Shown: positions 1 through 11,690 of the stretch, piece after piece
Numbering within the stretch: position 1 is the stretch's first letter
How the letters are laid out: every line of letters starts with the position of its first letter
Assembly (NCBI RefSeq): GCF_949987515.2
Contig: NC_082696.1
Location: 32,468,431-32,532,430 of the forward strand
DNA: 64,000 nucleotides
From: Delphinus delphis
Lineage: Eukaryota; Chordata; Mammalia; Artiodactyla; Delphinidae
Direction of reading: 5' to 3'
Notes under the pieces: generated by a model
What the model saw: only the letters and a program-made list of their open reading frames with translations
Database searches by the model: none
Told to the model about the DNA's origin: nothing
Position numbers and translations under genes: made by a program

Positions 1-944
1 GTTTATTTTGTTATAAAATTATGACACAGTGCCATCACCCATCATTTGTGTGAAGGTCCTCTATCAGAGTACAAGAAAAATTGACCCGTGATGCGCGACC
101 TTCCTTTTTATTTCAGTAGGTGCACTGTTTGCCACTTCGGTTTTTAATTGGAGAGTAGCTCTATCTTTCACTTGTAAGCTTGTCTAATATATTAAAGCGT
201 ATTGAAAATATTAAAACTGAAGTGATTATAGACATCGGCCATATGAGAAAATACGAATGTCAAAATAATGAGACATCCTTTAAAATGTAATGTGGGATTT
301 CTTAGGTTTACATATTTTTAAATTTTTTTTTAAAGTTGGTTTTAGACCAGAGAAAGTTTGAACTTAACATCCAATATTAATGCTCACTGTGGGCACAGAT
401 GAAATTCTGAGGGCATATTTTGGAGTCAAATTGAAGGGGAATTTTAATAAAAACTGTCCTTATTTCAGCCTAGAAAAAGGTGCTTTATTGGAAGCATTAT
501 TGCTTAAGTAGAAAAATTAGAGAAAGTTTGAAAGAGAGATGTAAAATCAAGTGAAAATCAAGTTGTTAATGTAACTTGTATTTGTGGTGCTTAATGGGGA
601 CTGAGACTAAAATTTTGGTGAGATATTGAATACATTTGGCATAACTTTAATAATATTTGTTCAGTCTAGAAAATTTAGTTAATATTGGAAAGCACAAATA
701 AAAAAGCCCAATAAATTGCCTATGAAACCAGTGCCTGAAGATAGTTACATTAACATTTTGGTGCATATTATTTTAGTCGTTTTTTTTTTTTTATTGCTCT
801 TTATAAACTGCCAGTTAAACATGAAGCCCAGTAGATGGGCTCCCGGGGGAGAGGAAGGGCTGGACCCTCCTCTCCAGGAGCCCACAGCTTGTACTGCAGC
901 CTGTCGTGTGATTGCTTTATTTCTCTGAACTTGAGCCACTCGCA

Positions 945-979
945 GTGGTGGTGGTGGTGGTGCTGGTGTTGGTGGTGTT
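945..979 (+). repeat. Imperfect (GTG)n microsatellite
   Basis: Some eleven GTG-like triplets, with CTG and TTG variants, make a short G-rich tract on the sense strand. Confidence 0.9.
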
Positions 980-1034
980 GCTATTTGTGGAATCATAGTC
1001 CTCGTTTCTTGAGTATCTACTCTTTAGTATTCGG

Positions 1035-1200
1035 CCCTTTATGTAAGTTATTTCCAATCCTTATAACAGCCCTGTAAGGTAGGTATTGTTACTTCATTTT
1101 ACAGATAAGGAAAGGGATGTTCCAAAAGGTTAGGTGATTTGGCCAAGGCTCCACGTGCAGTGAGTGGCAGGGTTTAGACTCAAAGCCTTCATTTGTCCCT
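1035..1200 (+). repeat. MIR fragment
   Basis: CAGCCCTGTAAGGTAGGTATTG, ATTTTACAGATAAGGAAA and GTGAGTGGCAGGGTTTAGACTC follow the MIR consensus. Confidence 0.8.
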
Positions 1201-2016
1201 GCAGCGCCAGACTCTCAGGGCAGGGGTCCCATCAGAGGTGAGGACTGCGTCATTTGCTGGTGGGCCTTAGGGAAGGTAGGGAGGGTGCGAGGTTGGGTGG
1301 GGACTATGTAGATGAGGCTCTTGGGGCGGGAAAGGTGCCTGGGCTGAGGTGGGCTTGGCAAGCCAGTACTGTTCGGATGGGTTGGGTCCTTGATGACAGA
1401 AGTGGGAGATGGGCCTGAGGCCAGGTGGGGAAGGCAGATGGGGCAGAGCTCAGAGGGTCTTGAGTGACAGCCTGGAGGGCCTGGGGACCTAATGAACCAG
1501 GCTGCTCCTGTACTGTCTGATTTTATGGTTTACAAAGAGATTTAAAGGAGAATTTGGAGGTGATGAGACCTGTTGAATTCACAGAAGGTTTTTGTATACT
1601 TATTGGTGAATATTTGGATAAACTGATGGTTGGAGACTAACAGTTAAAGGTGCTTTTACATGCAGTGATAACCTTCTTCAATAAAAGAGGTGGTTCTGAA
1701 ATAAATGACCACTGAAAACAGTGGGCTGATACCACGTCCCGGCTTGGGAAGCACAATTCTCTGTTTCCAGTAAAAGACTATTTGAATGAGGGAAAATGAA
1801 TAGAAGCAAAACCAAATAAGCTTGTCACACGATGATAATGACAAAAGGAAGGAAGGTAGTGACAAGCGAACTTCAAATATCTGTGGTATTTGTAAGTTGT
1901 GGACTTGCTTGAATTCCCAAGGTGCATATGAAGTACATTGGAGAAAAGAGATGGGCACTGTTCTGAACCTCATTCGTCATATTTCGTTTTTTTTTTTTAA
2001 GATGTTGGGGGTAGGA

Positions 2017-2304
2017 GTTTATTAATTAATTAATTTATTTTTGCTGTGTTGGGTCTTCGTTTCTGTGCGAGGGCTTTCTCTAGTTGTGGCAAATGGGGGC
2101 CACTCTTCATTGCGGTGTGTGGGCCTCTCACTGTTGTGGCCTCTCCCGTTGCGGAGCACAGGCTCCGGACGCGCAGGCTCAGTAGTTGTGGCTCACGGGC
2201 CTAGTTGCTCCGCGGCATGTGGGATCCTCCCAGACCAGGGCTTGAACCCGTGTCCCCTGAATTAGCAGGCAGATTCTCAACCACTGTGCCACCAGGGAAG
2301 CCCC
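2017..2304 (-). mobile_element. CHR-type tRNA-Glu SINE, intermediate length
   Basis: On the - strand it runs from GGGGCTTCCCTGGTGGCAC to a TAAT/TAAA-rich tail. It combines the tail of the long form (GCTGTGTTGGGTCTTCG on +) with a middle typical of the short form (CTCCCGTTGCGGAGCACAGG), and at 288 bp it lies between the two forms. Confidence 0.85.
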
Positions 2305-2939
2305 CTTCCTTCTTCTTGATGGAAAGGGTACCCCTGACGCTATTCCTCCTCTTGCTTTTCCACTGTTTCCATTGTTCTGTTGTCTCACCACCCTCCTCTC
2401 CTTTCTTGTTTCCAGCTCGTTCACACCCGCATATTTCTGACTGCCTGCTAACCCTCCTTTTCCTGGCTGAGAGCCCAGGCAGCATTATCAGCGCCCCCGG
2501 GCTTCGCCAGGAGCCTGCCGGGAACCACTGAGGTTCTTGTCAGCTTCTCTTGCCCTTCACATATGTATTGCCTTCCGCTTGCCTGATCCTGGCCAGGGGA
2601 TAACAGCCTGTACCGTGCTAGATACTCTGGATCTCAGTAACTGTTTCCTGAAGGAGTTCATTACTCACTGGGAGAAGAGAACCCTTCATGGGAGGACTTC
2701 CTCTTTAGGTATCTCTGGATTCAAAAAAATATCTATATGTATATTTTTCATTTCTTTTTCTGTAGACCTGGTTGATGCCTGACTCAATATTGTAGGCTTA
2801 TAATTATTTTAAATTTACAAGTGTTCTGTGCAGAAAGCATTTATTAAAGACATGTTAAGACTTTCGGCTTATGGGCCAAATAGGGTGGTAGTTCAATTCT
2901 GTCTATCCCTGAACAGCATTAAGAGATATCAGAGTTCTG

Positions 2940-3282
2940 GGCTTTCCTGGTGGCGCAGTGGTTAAGAATCCGCCTGCCAATGCAGGGGACATGGGTTCGA
3001 ACGAGCCCTTGTCCGGGAAGATCCCACATGCTGCGGAGCAGCTAAGTCTGTGCATCACAACTACTGAGCCTGCGCTCTAGAGCCCTCCAGCCACAACTAC
3101 TGAAGGCCGCGCGCCTAGAGCCGGTGCTGCACGACAAGAGAAGCCACTGCAGTGAGAAGCCCGCACACCGCAATGAAGAGTAGCCACTGCTCACCACGAC
3201 TAGAGAAAGCCCGTGCGCAGCAACGAAGACCCAATGCAGTCAAAAATAAATAAATAAAATAAATTAAGAAAAAACAAAAAAG
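2940..3282 (+). mobile_element. CHR-type SINE, long form, with 17-bp target duplication
   Basis: The head GGCTTTCCTGGTGGCGCAG is followed by an RNA polymerase III B-box-like GGGTTCGAAC and a TAAATAAATAAAATAAA tail. The exact duplication GAGATATCAGAGTTCTG flanks it at 2923-2939 and 3283-3299. Confidence 0.93.
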
Positions 3283-4115
3283 GAGATATCAGAGTTCTGA
3301 AAACGTCACCATGAGTTTTGAAAACATTGAGCAGTAGTGCCCACAAGATGGGGATGTTATTCCATGGCGGCAGTGGCGGGGGGAACCAGCTTTTTTTTTT
3401 TCTTGGTAAAATTGGGGTAGTGTGGGATTCCCCACTTTTCGAAATAGGAAGATAGTGGGTTTGTTTTAATCTGAAAATAAGGAGCAATAATGCTTCTATA
3501 AGATGATTTTAATTTGTAAGTGCTTCAATATTTTGTGAAATTTGTTGGCATTGGTAACTTTCCCCATTCTATATGGGAGTTTGAATCTGTTTTTCTTAAC
3601 AAAGGAATATTTGTAGATGAATTAGGTATTCGACCTGCAATATAAAAACTATGTGTCATCCCAGATTTAAGGGAAAAGGTATTAAGCATTGGCAAAGAAC
3701 AGGAAATAGGCTTCTAACAGGTATGGAAGAAAAGGATGGTGTTCCCTGTCAACAAAGAATTATAACCCCATTTGTGGGTTGAGATATACACACATGAAAT
3801 GATTAGTGGACCAGGCAGTGTTATTTATAACCGTATATGCATTTGTTTTTAATCTCTACCCTGTGGATTCCACAAAGGATTTGTGTCTGTTTGTATATGA
3901 GTATGTATAGACAGTGTGTACATCAATTTGTAATGAGGTGCCTTGTAAGAGAATTAGCGGGAGAAGGGAGGAAGCAGGCATTGGAGTCGGGGGGGAAGGC
4001 TTCCCAGAGCAGGGAGCCTTCCAGGATGGGGCTGAACTGCCTGGAGAGGGCTGGGGCCTTCTTGGTGAGGGAAGACACATGAGCAAGCTAGTAGATGCTC
4101 CAACGGATATATATA

Positions 4116-4329
4116 CAGGTGACCCTTGACCAACACAAGTTTGAATTGTGTGGGTGAATTTTTTCAATGGTCAATACTACCTGATCTGCAGTTGGTTGAA
4201 TCCAAAGAAACAGAACCATGGTTACGGAGTAACCGCAGATATGGAGGGCCGACTCTAAGCTATACACAGATTTTTGATTGCACGGAGGTTCGGCAGCCCT
4301 AACCCCTGCTGTTGTTCGAGGGTCAGCTG
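4116..4329. mobile_element. Tigger2-type non-autonomous DNA transposon
   Basis: The element is 214 bp, with inverted ends CAGGTGACCCTTGACCAAC and CAGCTGACCCTCGAACAAC (the second is the reverse complement of the right end). It is flanked by the TA duplication typical of Tc1/mariner-pogo elements (4114-4115 and 4330-4331). No coding capacity remains. Confidence 0.78.
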
Positions 4330-4689
4330 TACAGTCGTAGTGGTGCGGTTGGACACCTGTCATTCTTTCGGCTGCCTGGCATCTGAGTTCCTGTCTGGTT
4401 TGGGAAATGCTTTGCTTTCTGAGCTTTGCTTGGAGGCAGAGCCCTCCTCTCGCTGAAAAATAGGGCAGTGCCTTGTGCTGCAGCCCTTGGTGGTGTGAGC
4501 TGCGTGGTCTGCTCTTGCACAGTGTCCCTGGGCCACTCCACGGCATGATCTGGGGCATTATTCCTGGCTGTTGGTCATTCTGGGAGCCACCTACTGGGTG
4601 ACTTTTAATAAAATTCTCTTCTGCTTTGTCAGAGTTGATGTCTGTAACTTGCAGTCAGAAGCCCAGATAGTAATACGCACACATCATTG

Positions 4690-4870
4690 GGCACTTCCCT
4701 TTGTGCTAAGAGAGTTTCATGTGTTTTATGCACAGTCAAGTCTCACCACAACTCTGGAAGGAGGTAATGTTGGTCCCCAATTATAGCTGAAAAACTTGAG
4801 ATTCAGAGAGGCTACGTAACTTGACCAAGATCACAAGCCAAGCGGAGAGCTGGGATGTGATCCAGGCTTT
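4690..4870 (+). repeat. MIR fragment
   Basis: CACAACTCTGGAAGGAGGTA, GAGATTCAGAGAGGCTACGTAACTTG and ATCACAAGCCAAGCGGAGAGCTGGGA follow the MIR consensus. Confidence 0.8.
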
Positions 4871-5339
4871 TCTGACACGGAGACAGATCTTAACCTTTGT
4901 GATCTCTCTCCCACCCTCTGAGGAAAGCAGATCGTAACCATTAACTACCTGTATGTATGTTGGAGTACTCTGTTATGAAAAGATTTTCCTCAAAGCACAG
5001 TTGAGGAAGGATTTGTCTCTCTTACCTGAGTATCAAAAATAGGATTTGACAGGTACGGATTGTCATGGGTTAGAACATGGGATTAGAAGTGAGGTTTTCT
5101 CACCCTTGGTCTGCTTTGCTTTGAGATGTTTGGTACTTGTATCAGGGCAGAGGGCAGACAGTAGATCCTGAAGGGCACGCATGTTTGGAGGAGGGACACG
5201 GGGAGGGAAGGGGTGGAAAGGAAAGAAGCTTATCGCAAAGACTCTGTTAGGAGCTCTGCTTGTCACATCTTTAAATTTTTATAACTGCTGGGTATTCTGC
5301 CTGGAACAACCTGTACCCAGATATCTGCATGGCTAAACC

Positions 5340-5630
5340 TCCTCTACCCCCCACTTATTTCAGGTCTCTGTTCAAGTGTCTTATCAGAGAGATCTTCTCC
5401 CGCCTCCCTCATTCTCTTACCCCACTTAATTTATTTTCATAGCACGTCTCATCACCTGACAGATGACACATATTTTTATTTTCTCTCTCCTAACTGCTAA
5501 AATGTAAGCTCCATGAGAGCAGGGTCTTTGTTTTGCTCACTGCTGGATCTCCAGAATTTAGAAGGTACCTGGCATATAGTAGGTGCTCAGTAAATCATTT
5601 TGAGTAAATTAATGAATGTGAGGAAACTGA
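5340..5630 (+). repeat. L2 3' end
   Basis: TGTAAGCTCCATGAGAGCAGGG and ACCTGGCATATAGTAGGTGCTCAGTAAAT are the L2 3' terminal sequence. Confidence 0.8.
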
Positions 5631-6124
5631 GGCTTTGAGAGTTTTATATAACTGGCCTAAGATCTCATGGAAAATGATGGAACTGTGTATTAAATTCTAG
5701 TCTATGTGACTCCTGAAATCCCTCGTGTTCCTTCGTTTGCTAATGACTTTTGCTAATCTGGGAAGATGCCTATATTTGTACATGATTGAGGAAAGAGACA
5801 TTGCACAGGATTTTTTAGTTAGCAAAGAAAATCTTAGGTAGCTAGCCAACTTTCCTCTTTTACAAATGAAGAAATGACCATGATGCATTGAGAGTTGGTG
5901 ACATGATCAAAATAATTCCACTATTTACTGATGGAGAAAGACCAGAAGCAAGATACCCCATCTCCTTGTTCAGTCCTATCCCCCTACACCCGCCTGCAGC
6001 ATTCACTTTCTTCTTGATAAACTGAGCCCTATCTTGATGCAGAATTCAGATATCATTCATTGGTGATGGGTGTGAAATAGTGGGTCATGTTAATTTAATG
6101 CCGTAATATTAACGCAGTAAAGCA

Positions 6125-6335
6125 GAGACTGCAAACCAGATGCCTACAGGGACCAGCCGACAGCATAACAGTCAAGTGGGACCGGTGGGAACTATGGCAA
6201 ACTGCCTGCCCAGAGAAACATGTTACAAGAGAAAAAGGTGGTAAACCAATCTAAAAATGTTTGAAACACCCTGCTGGCCAAACAAAACATTTCTGCCAGC
6301 CAGATCTAGCCTGCAGGCTCCCAGTTTGTGACTGC
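6125..6335. repeat. Old interspersed repeat, unassigned
   Basis: The stretch AACATTTCTGCCAGCCAGATCTAGCC to TGTGACTGCTG looks like a dispersed DNA-transposon relic. I cannot name it or fix its ends. Confidence 0.35.
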
Positions 6336-7104
6336 TGAAGTTTTAGTGTAAATAGCTCTTTTCTTTCTTTCCAAAGGAGTAAGTTTCAATAAGTGGGGCG
6401 ATGTCGGAGAATATGTGAAGTGGTGTCACTGTGGTTAATTGTTCTTTAGCCTAGCCAGAGGATCAGTGGGTTGGGCTGTCAAAGTTCACAGAGAGAAAAT
6501 AATTATCAATAAAGGAGTAGTTATGGCCCATCTTTATTACCCTGGTGATAAAGTTGAAGAGTAATGTGTTTTCTCTGTCATAATACCATCTGTCTTGATG
6601 GAAGGTACTTGGTTATGCTATTTACTGATTGAGAATCAGGAAATCTTCTTAGTGATTTGGCAGGGCTGTGAACTAGTACCTGTATGTCACTGGGCAGATC
6701 ACCCAATTTTCTACTTTTTCTAATTCAGTATTCATGTCTGAATAATTAAGGGCTGGACTTTATAAGGCCTAGGAAAGAAAGAATTCAGAAGATCTCATGC
6801 AGGACTTAAACCCAGTTCTTTATCTTTGTCTCTAAAACAAACAAAAAACAACAACCGCAACAAAAACCAGTGTTGTCAGAGAGAAGAGAGACAAGAGAGA
6901 CAGGGATTGGATGGTTTGTATATATCACTTATGTCTTTAAGCACACTGATAATAGCAGGGGATTGCTGTGGTTCCTCTCACTTGCCAGCTGTGAAGCTCA
7001 AACAGATTGAGAATGATATGACTTGGTGATCTGTAGGGTCATTTCAGCTCTAAACTCCATCATAACTTGAATTAATGTTCCTGAGGACAGGTTTCAAATG
7101 CTTC

Positions 7105-7260
7105 TACCATGTAGAGCATGGGTTCTGGAGCTACATGGCCTAGGTTGCAGTTTCTCTAAGCCTCAGTTTCCTCATCCTTAAAATGGGAATAATAGTGGTG
7201 ACTACCTCATAGTCTTGCTGTTGTGATCATTGTTCTGGCAAATTATCAAATGCTCCTTTT
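7105..7260 (-). repeat. MIR fragment
   Basis: AAGCCTCAGTTTCCTCATCCTTAAAATGGG is the reverse complement of the MIR core. Confidence 0.75.
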
Positions 7261-7490
7261 ATTCTTACCATGGAGCAACTGTATGGTGTAGATAGTAAAA
7301 ATCAAATTTAATTCACATTTACATTTGAAATAAAGTATAAGAATTTCCCCCTTTTCCCAGCAGATATAGGGCTTTTAAATTTCTTGGTAGAAACTGAGAT
7401 GTGTTGGAATTAAAAGTTGGCAAGGTTATTTGAACCTTGATATGAGGGCAGTGTGGGTATGAGCTCTCGGTATTGGATTGGTACCAATTG

Positions 7491-7540
7491 ATTAAGGCAC
7501 AGAGGTAAAGATGAATGAATCTTGTATGAGATGGGTGTAG
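7491..7540 (+). repeat. Direct repeat, copy 1
   Basis: It begins ATTAAGGCACAGAGGTAAAG, exactly as at 9221, and stays similar (GATGAATGAATCTTGTATGAGATGGGTGTAG) for about 50 bp. Neither copy belongs to a repeat family I recognise. Confidence 0.8.
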
Positions 7541-8237
7541 GTCCTGATGTTAACAAAAGAGTTAACTTTTGGATGTGTGGCTGGGTAGATGTGCCTGTGA
7601 CCCCTCGCACAGTGAAACGGAAAGAAGGCTTGCACGTGTGGTTTTGGTGTCCATCTCAAAGGAGATCATCTGATGCAACTTTGCCGTGAAGGGATGAGTT
7701 GATTACAGGAGAAGATGTTTTAGTAGCTTTCACGTGCTAATGTGAAGGGCCTCTGCACTGGAAGAACAAGTACACCTCTCCAGATCCATGCTGGAGCGTA
7801 ATTAAGGCAGGAAGATGACAATAGACAAATTGCCTCTACTTCAAAAGGAGAGTGCGGGTTTGCACTGAGTATTTGTTCCAAGGAGCCAAGAAGCAGGCAT
7901 CGTGCCCTGAAGGTCCTTCATATCGGGCTGCCCTGGCTACTGAACGAGCATCCTGTCCTCATCTGCTGCACTTTCATCTTCTGCCACGTTTGTATTCATG
8001 TGCACAGTCCGCCACGTAAAAGCACAGCTTGTTATTCCGGGCTTTGCTTCTGTGACCTGAGGTAAAGCCAGATGAGACAAATATATATATTGTAAGGCTT
8101 TTACGTGGAATGGTAGTTACGCACCCTGGTTTTGAATCGTTTGGCATCTAGCAGGAAGCCTTCAGAGGGTCTTCCGCCTCAGGGAGCAGCAGCCTGCACT
8201 GGGTTTGAGAGGGACTCTCCTGGTTGCGGGCCTGGGT

Positions 8238-8383
8238 ATGCTGGTCCTGTATGTGGCAACACCAGGCAGCGACGTCAGCGTCGCCTGGGAAACAGAGGAC
8301 GCAGCAGACCACGTGGTGGACTTGAAATCAGCTCTAGACAGCTGTTGGATTCTGAACAAAACTTCAGGAAACTTGTTTGCTGG
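8238..8383 (+). other. Possible alternative first coding exon of ARHGAP18
   Basis: An ATG at 8238 (G at -3) opens 48 whole codons up to a strong donor, CTGG|GTGAGC, at 8383/8384. The two bases left over combine with the single leading base of exon 2 to give Gly followed by RRYGQYT, so the splice would be in frame. The segment is locally rich in CpG against a CpG-poor background and has an E-box CACGTG (8310-8315) and a GACGTCAG site (about 8270). A TATA-like AT run lies near 8080-8095. The predicted peptide begins with hydrophobic MLVLYVATPG and resembles nothing I recognise. Phase agreement alone would occur by chance one time in three, so this is only a candidate. Confidence 0.25.
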
Positions 8384-8539
8384 GTGAGCTGGTGGGATGA
8401 GGCAGTTGGGATGGGCGGAGGGTGGGGAACAGAGCATTGCTCATCCTGTTGCCAGGGAGTGCTTGGAAGCAACAAATGAATCTCACCTTCCTACTTAGCC
8501 ACAGCTGGAAACCTCCTTGGAAGAGAGTGTCTTACTCTC

Positions 8540-8660
8540 AAGCCCCCTCATTACACAGCTGAGGAGACCGTGGCAAGTAGAGGGGAGATGCCCTGCCTGG
8601 TATGAGGCCAGCCTAGAATCCAGACCTTCTGCTTCTGTCCCAGGTTCTGGTTACCTCTGC
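8540..8660 (+). repeat. MIR-like fragment
   Basis: CCCTCATTACACAGCTGAGGAGACC and GAGGCCAGCCTAGAATCCAGACC resemble a decayed MIR. Confidence 0.5.
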
Positions 8661-9064
8661 CCCAGCAAGCAGTGGCCCCGAAGTTTCCAGTGAATTCTGC
8701 TTCCACTCACGTCAAATTTGTTTTTCAGCATCCCTGAATATTAAGGCACGTCAGTGCGAATTTATCTGAATCATAAATAGAAGTTCTTTATAGCTTTACT
8801 GTGGATTCACCATTGTGGATCTTTCGTTGTTTTTAAAGGTTTTGTTTCCTTTTTCTCTTCTTCCTCTTCTTCTTGAAGGTTCGGTTTTTATTTAATGTAC
8901 TTAGCAAGATATCCTGTTTAAAGTTCTTTGTTTTCTGAGAGTAAGCTCTCATAGTCTTTAACTCTCATCTCTATGCTGATGACTTCTAAAATTATCCTAC
9001 CTTCAGTCAGTACCTTTCATGAGCTACTAATCTAGATTTTTAAATACTTTCAGCAGTTCTTTTC

Positions 9065-9205
9065 TAATTTGAATGTGCAAAAGGGTCACCTGGGAATCTT
9101 GGTAAAACGCGCACTGGGATTCAGCAGGCCTGGGATAGGGTCTGAGATTCTGCCTTTCCCACAAGCTTGATGCCACTGCTGCTAGTCCCAGGAACACACT
9201 TTATA
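9065..9205. mobile_element. Old hAT-like (MER5/MER20-type) fragment
   Basis: The run AATGTGCAAAAGGGTCACCTGGGAATCTTGG, then CTGAGATTCTGCCTTTCC and ATGCCACTGCTGCTAGTCC, resembles a widespread non-autonomous hAT element. The termini are too decayed to place. Confidence 0.5.
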
Positions 9206-9220
9206 CCCAAAGGGTCATTA

Positions 9221-9272
9221 ATTAAGGCACAGAGGTAAAGACAGATGAATCTAGTATAAGGTGGGTGTGAGC
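9221..9272 (+). repeat. Direct repeat, copy 2
   Basis: It shares ATTAAGGCACAGAGGTAAAG exactly with 7491 and then reads CAGATGAATCTAGTATAAGGTGGGTGTGAG, close to copy 1. A GAGCTCT-GGTAT motif lies next to each copy, upstream in copy 1 and downstream in copy 2. Confidence 0.8.
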
Positions 9273-9639
9273 TCTAGGTATACAGTGTCACCCAAGGGTC
9301 TCTAACATATTTCAAATTTAGCAGGTCCAAACTGAACTCATCACATTCTCTGTCCAACCTGCTCTGTGTTCTATATTCCCTCTCTCAGTTAATGATTGTC
9401 ACGTATCCATCCAAGAACAAACTGTGGCATCATCTTGGTTTCTTCTGTGTCCTCCATCCTCTTTATCTGACTGGTCACCAAGGTCATTTGAGTCTACTGG
9501 AGAAAAGCTTCTTAAATTTGTCCTTTCACTTCTGTTTCTGTCAATGCCCTCTGGATTCAGATTCTTCTCATCTCTCTGGAATCCCCTCACTCCAGAGCAT
9601 CACAGCTCCAGGCTGTCTTACTATTTATTCTTCTTAAAA

Positions 9640-10170
9640 GTATGTTTCTGAAACACTAATTTGGAGTGACATTTGCTTGTTTAGAAACCTTCCCCTGTCG
9701 CATTCCAAGTGTTTCAATATGACAGGCAAGGTCCAGCACAGTTTGGCTCCCTGCAATGCCTAACACCATCTCCCCCCGCCCCCAGCTGGTTGCAGTTCCC
9801 TGGAAGTCAGTATAATCCGTCTATATCAATCCACTCACAGTTCCCCAGGCTCACTGTGTATCTTTGCTCATATGGTTGCCACTGCCTTGAATGCCTTTCT
9901 CATCACGTTCTACCTAGCAGAATCCTGCTCAGCCTTCAAGCCCCAGCTCTTACCACTCTTCTATGAAGTCTTGACCAAGTCTCCTCCTTAGAGCTTGTGA
10001 CTTTTCTAATCTCTGCTTCCATAGCAGTTACCACTTGCAATATTGTTTTGGAGTTCATTGCACAGGTCTTTGTTGCCTACTAAGTCCTAGGCCTACCTTG
10101 TCTGAAATACATCTACATTCCATAGTTTAGCATAGTGTGGAATAAAATAGGTTTTCCCTAAATGTTTGCT
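9640..10170 (+). repeat. L2 fragment
   Basis: CAAGGTCCAGCACAGTTTGGC, AGCCTTCAAGCCCCAGCTC, TATGAAGTCTTGACCAAG and CCCTAAATGTTTGCTGA follow the L2 3' region. Confidence 0.7.
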
Positions 10171-10302
10171 GAGTCACTGAAAAAGCAAATATCCTGTAGA
10201 CAGACATGAAATTTTGCATGTTGGAAGTAGGAGGGAATTACATCACTCATACATATTGGGCTCTTTAAGGAGAACCTGCCTGCTGCCTCATTCTTCTGTA
10301 GC

Positions 10303-10824
10303 TGCGCTGTCAGTACAGTAGCCACCAGCCATCTGTGGCGACTGAGCACTTGAAACGTGGTTGGTCCAAACTGAGCTGTGATACAGGCATAAGTTACAGG
10401 ATTTTGAAGACGTAGAATGAAAAGAAAGCAAAAGATCTCTTTAACGGTTTTTTTTTTTTTGCGGTACGCGGGCCTCTAACTGCTGTGGCCTCTTCCGTTG
10501 CAGAGCACAGGCTCTGGACGCGCAGGCTCAGCAGCCATGGCTCATGGGCCCAGCCGCTCCGCAGCATGTGGGATCTTCCCGGACCAGGGCATGAATCCGT
10601 GTCCCCTGCATAGGCAGGCGGACTCTCAACCACTGCGCCACCAGGGAAGCCCTCATTAACAGTTTTTATGGTGATTACGTGTTGCAATGATAATATTTTG
10701 GGTATATTGGGTTAAATAAAGTATACCATTAAAATTATTTTTACCTGCCTCTTTTTTAATGTGGCCACTAGAAAAATTTAAATTACCACTGTGGCTTGCC
10801 TTTTATTTCAATTAGATAGCACTG
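10303..10824. mobile_element. hAT-like non-autonomous element with nested SINE
   Basis: The left part (GTAGCCACCAGCCATCTGTGG) and the right part (AATGTGGCCACTAGAAAAATTTAAATTACCAC) match the two ends of a common mammalian hAT family as I recall it. The ends, GCGCTGTCAGTA and AGATAGCACTG, are roughly inverted. A short SINE (10448-10652) splits it. Family name was not checked. Confidence 0.6.
10448..10652 (-). mobile_element. CHR-type SINE, short form, nested in a hAT element
   Basis: A T-run followed by GCGGTACGCGGGCCTCT on + is the 3' end; AGGGAAGCCC at 10643-10652 is the head. The flanks TTTAACGGT and ATTAACAGT are a decayed target duplication. Confidence 0.9.
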
Positions 10825-10906
10825 TTGTAAAATAACGATCTATTGTCACATTCAAAACAACTCAGGAAGGTTTCCTGCCACCCCGTCCCCCCGATTGTGC
10901 TTTTTA

Positions 10907-11043
10907 TTTTTTTTAAACATCTTTATTGGAGTATAATTGCTTTACAATGGTGTGTTAGTTTCTGCTTTATAACAAAGTGAATCAGCTATACATATATCCC
11001 CATATCTCCTCCCTCTTGCGTCTCCCTCCCACCTTCCCTATCA
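10907..11043 (-). mobile_element. L1 3' end, severely 5'-truncated
   Basis: On + a T-rich run and AACATCTTTATTGGAGTATA give the reverse complement of an L1 3' UTR, ending CTCCCTCCCACC. The duplication ATTGTGCTTTTTA flanks it at 10894-10906 and 11044-11056. Confidence 0.88.
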
Positions 11044-11690
11044 ATTGTGCTTTTTAACATTCTGTCAAGTATTTAATATTTATGGTTAAGTTTTCAATTA
11101 TGAGTTACTGATTTAAAAATAAAATCATTTTTATGAAACTACTACCACTGAGTTCAGTTTTCCAAGTTGTAGTGTCTTTTGAGATGATTCTTTTGATTCT
11201 TACTGAGCTACTAAACTAAACCTCAGGAACTTTACCATATCTCACCTATGTTAATGTCACAAATCAATAAAAACTCAGAATGTTTATTTATTTATTTACC
11301 ATGACCTATGGAGTAATAAGAAATGGGAAATGAGAAAGTTTATTATAAAATTTGTAATCCACGTCTTTAACCCTACTGCCTGCATAGTTTCTCAGTACTT
11401 CTGCTGGTTCAAAATCACATCCCTTACCATCATAAAAACCTCCTGCTTAATTAATTTTTCAGTGTTTAAAGCTTAAGGATTCCATAAAAGTTTTTTTTTT
11501 TGAGATGCCTAAAGCACTTGTTTTTCTAATTTTCTGTAGCCATAGAATCCTCTTGCAGTACCTTCTTAAGTGGATCTCCAAATAACGTATTTATCAAAGT
11601 GTCTAAGGTTGAGGGGAGGGGTAAGTGGGGAGCCCAGACAGGCCCTTTCCATCACCTTAGTTTCTCTTTCTTTAAAAAAAATGCACCTCT

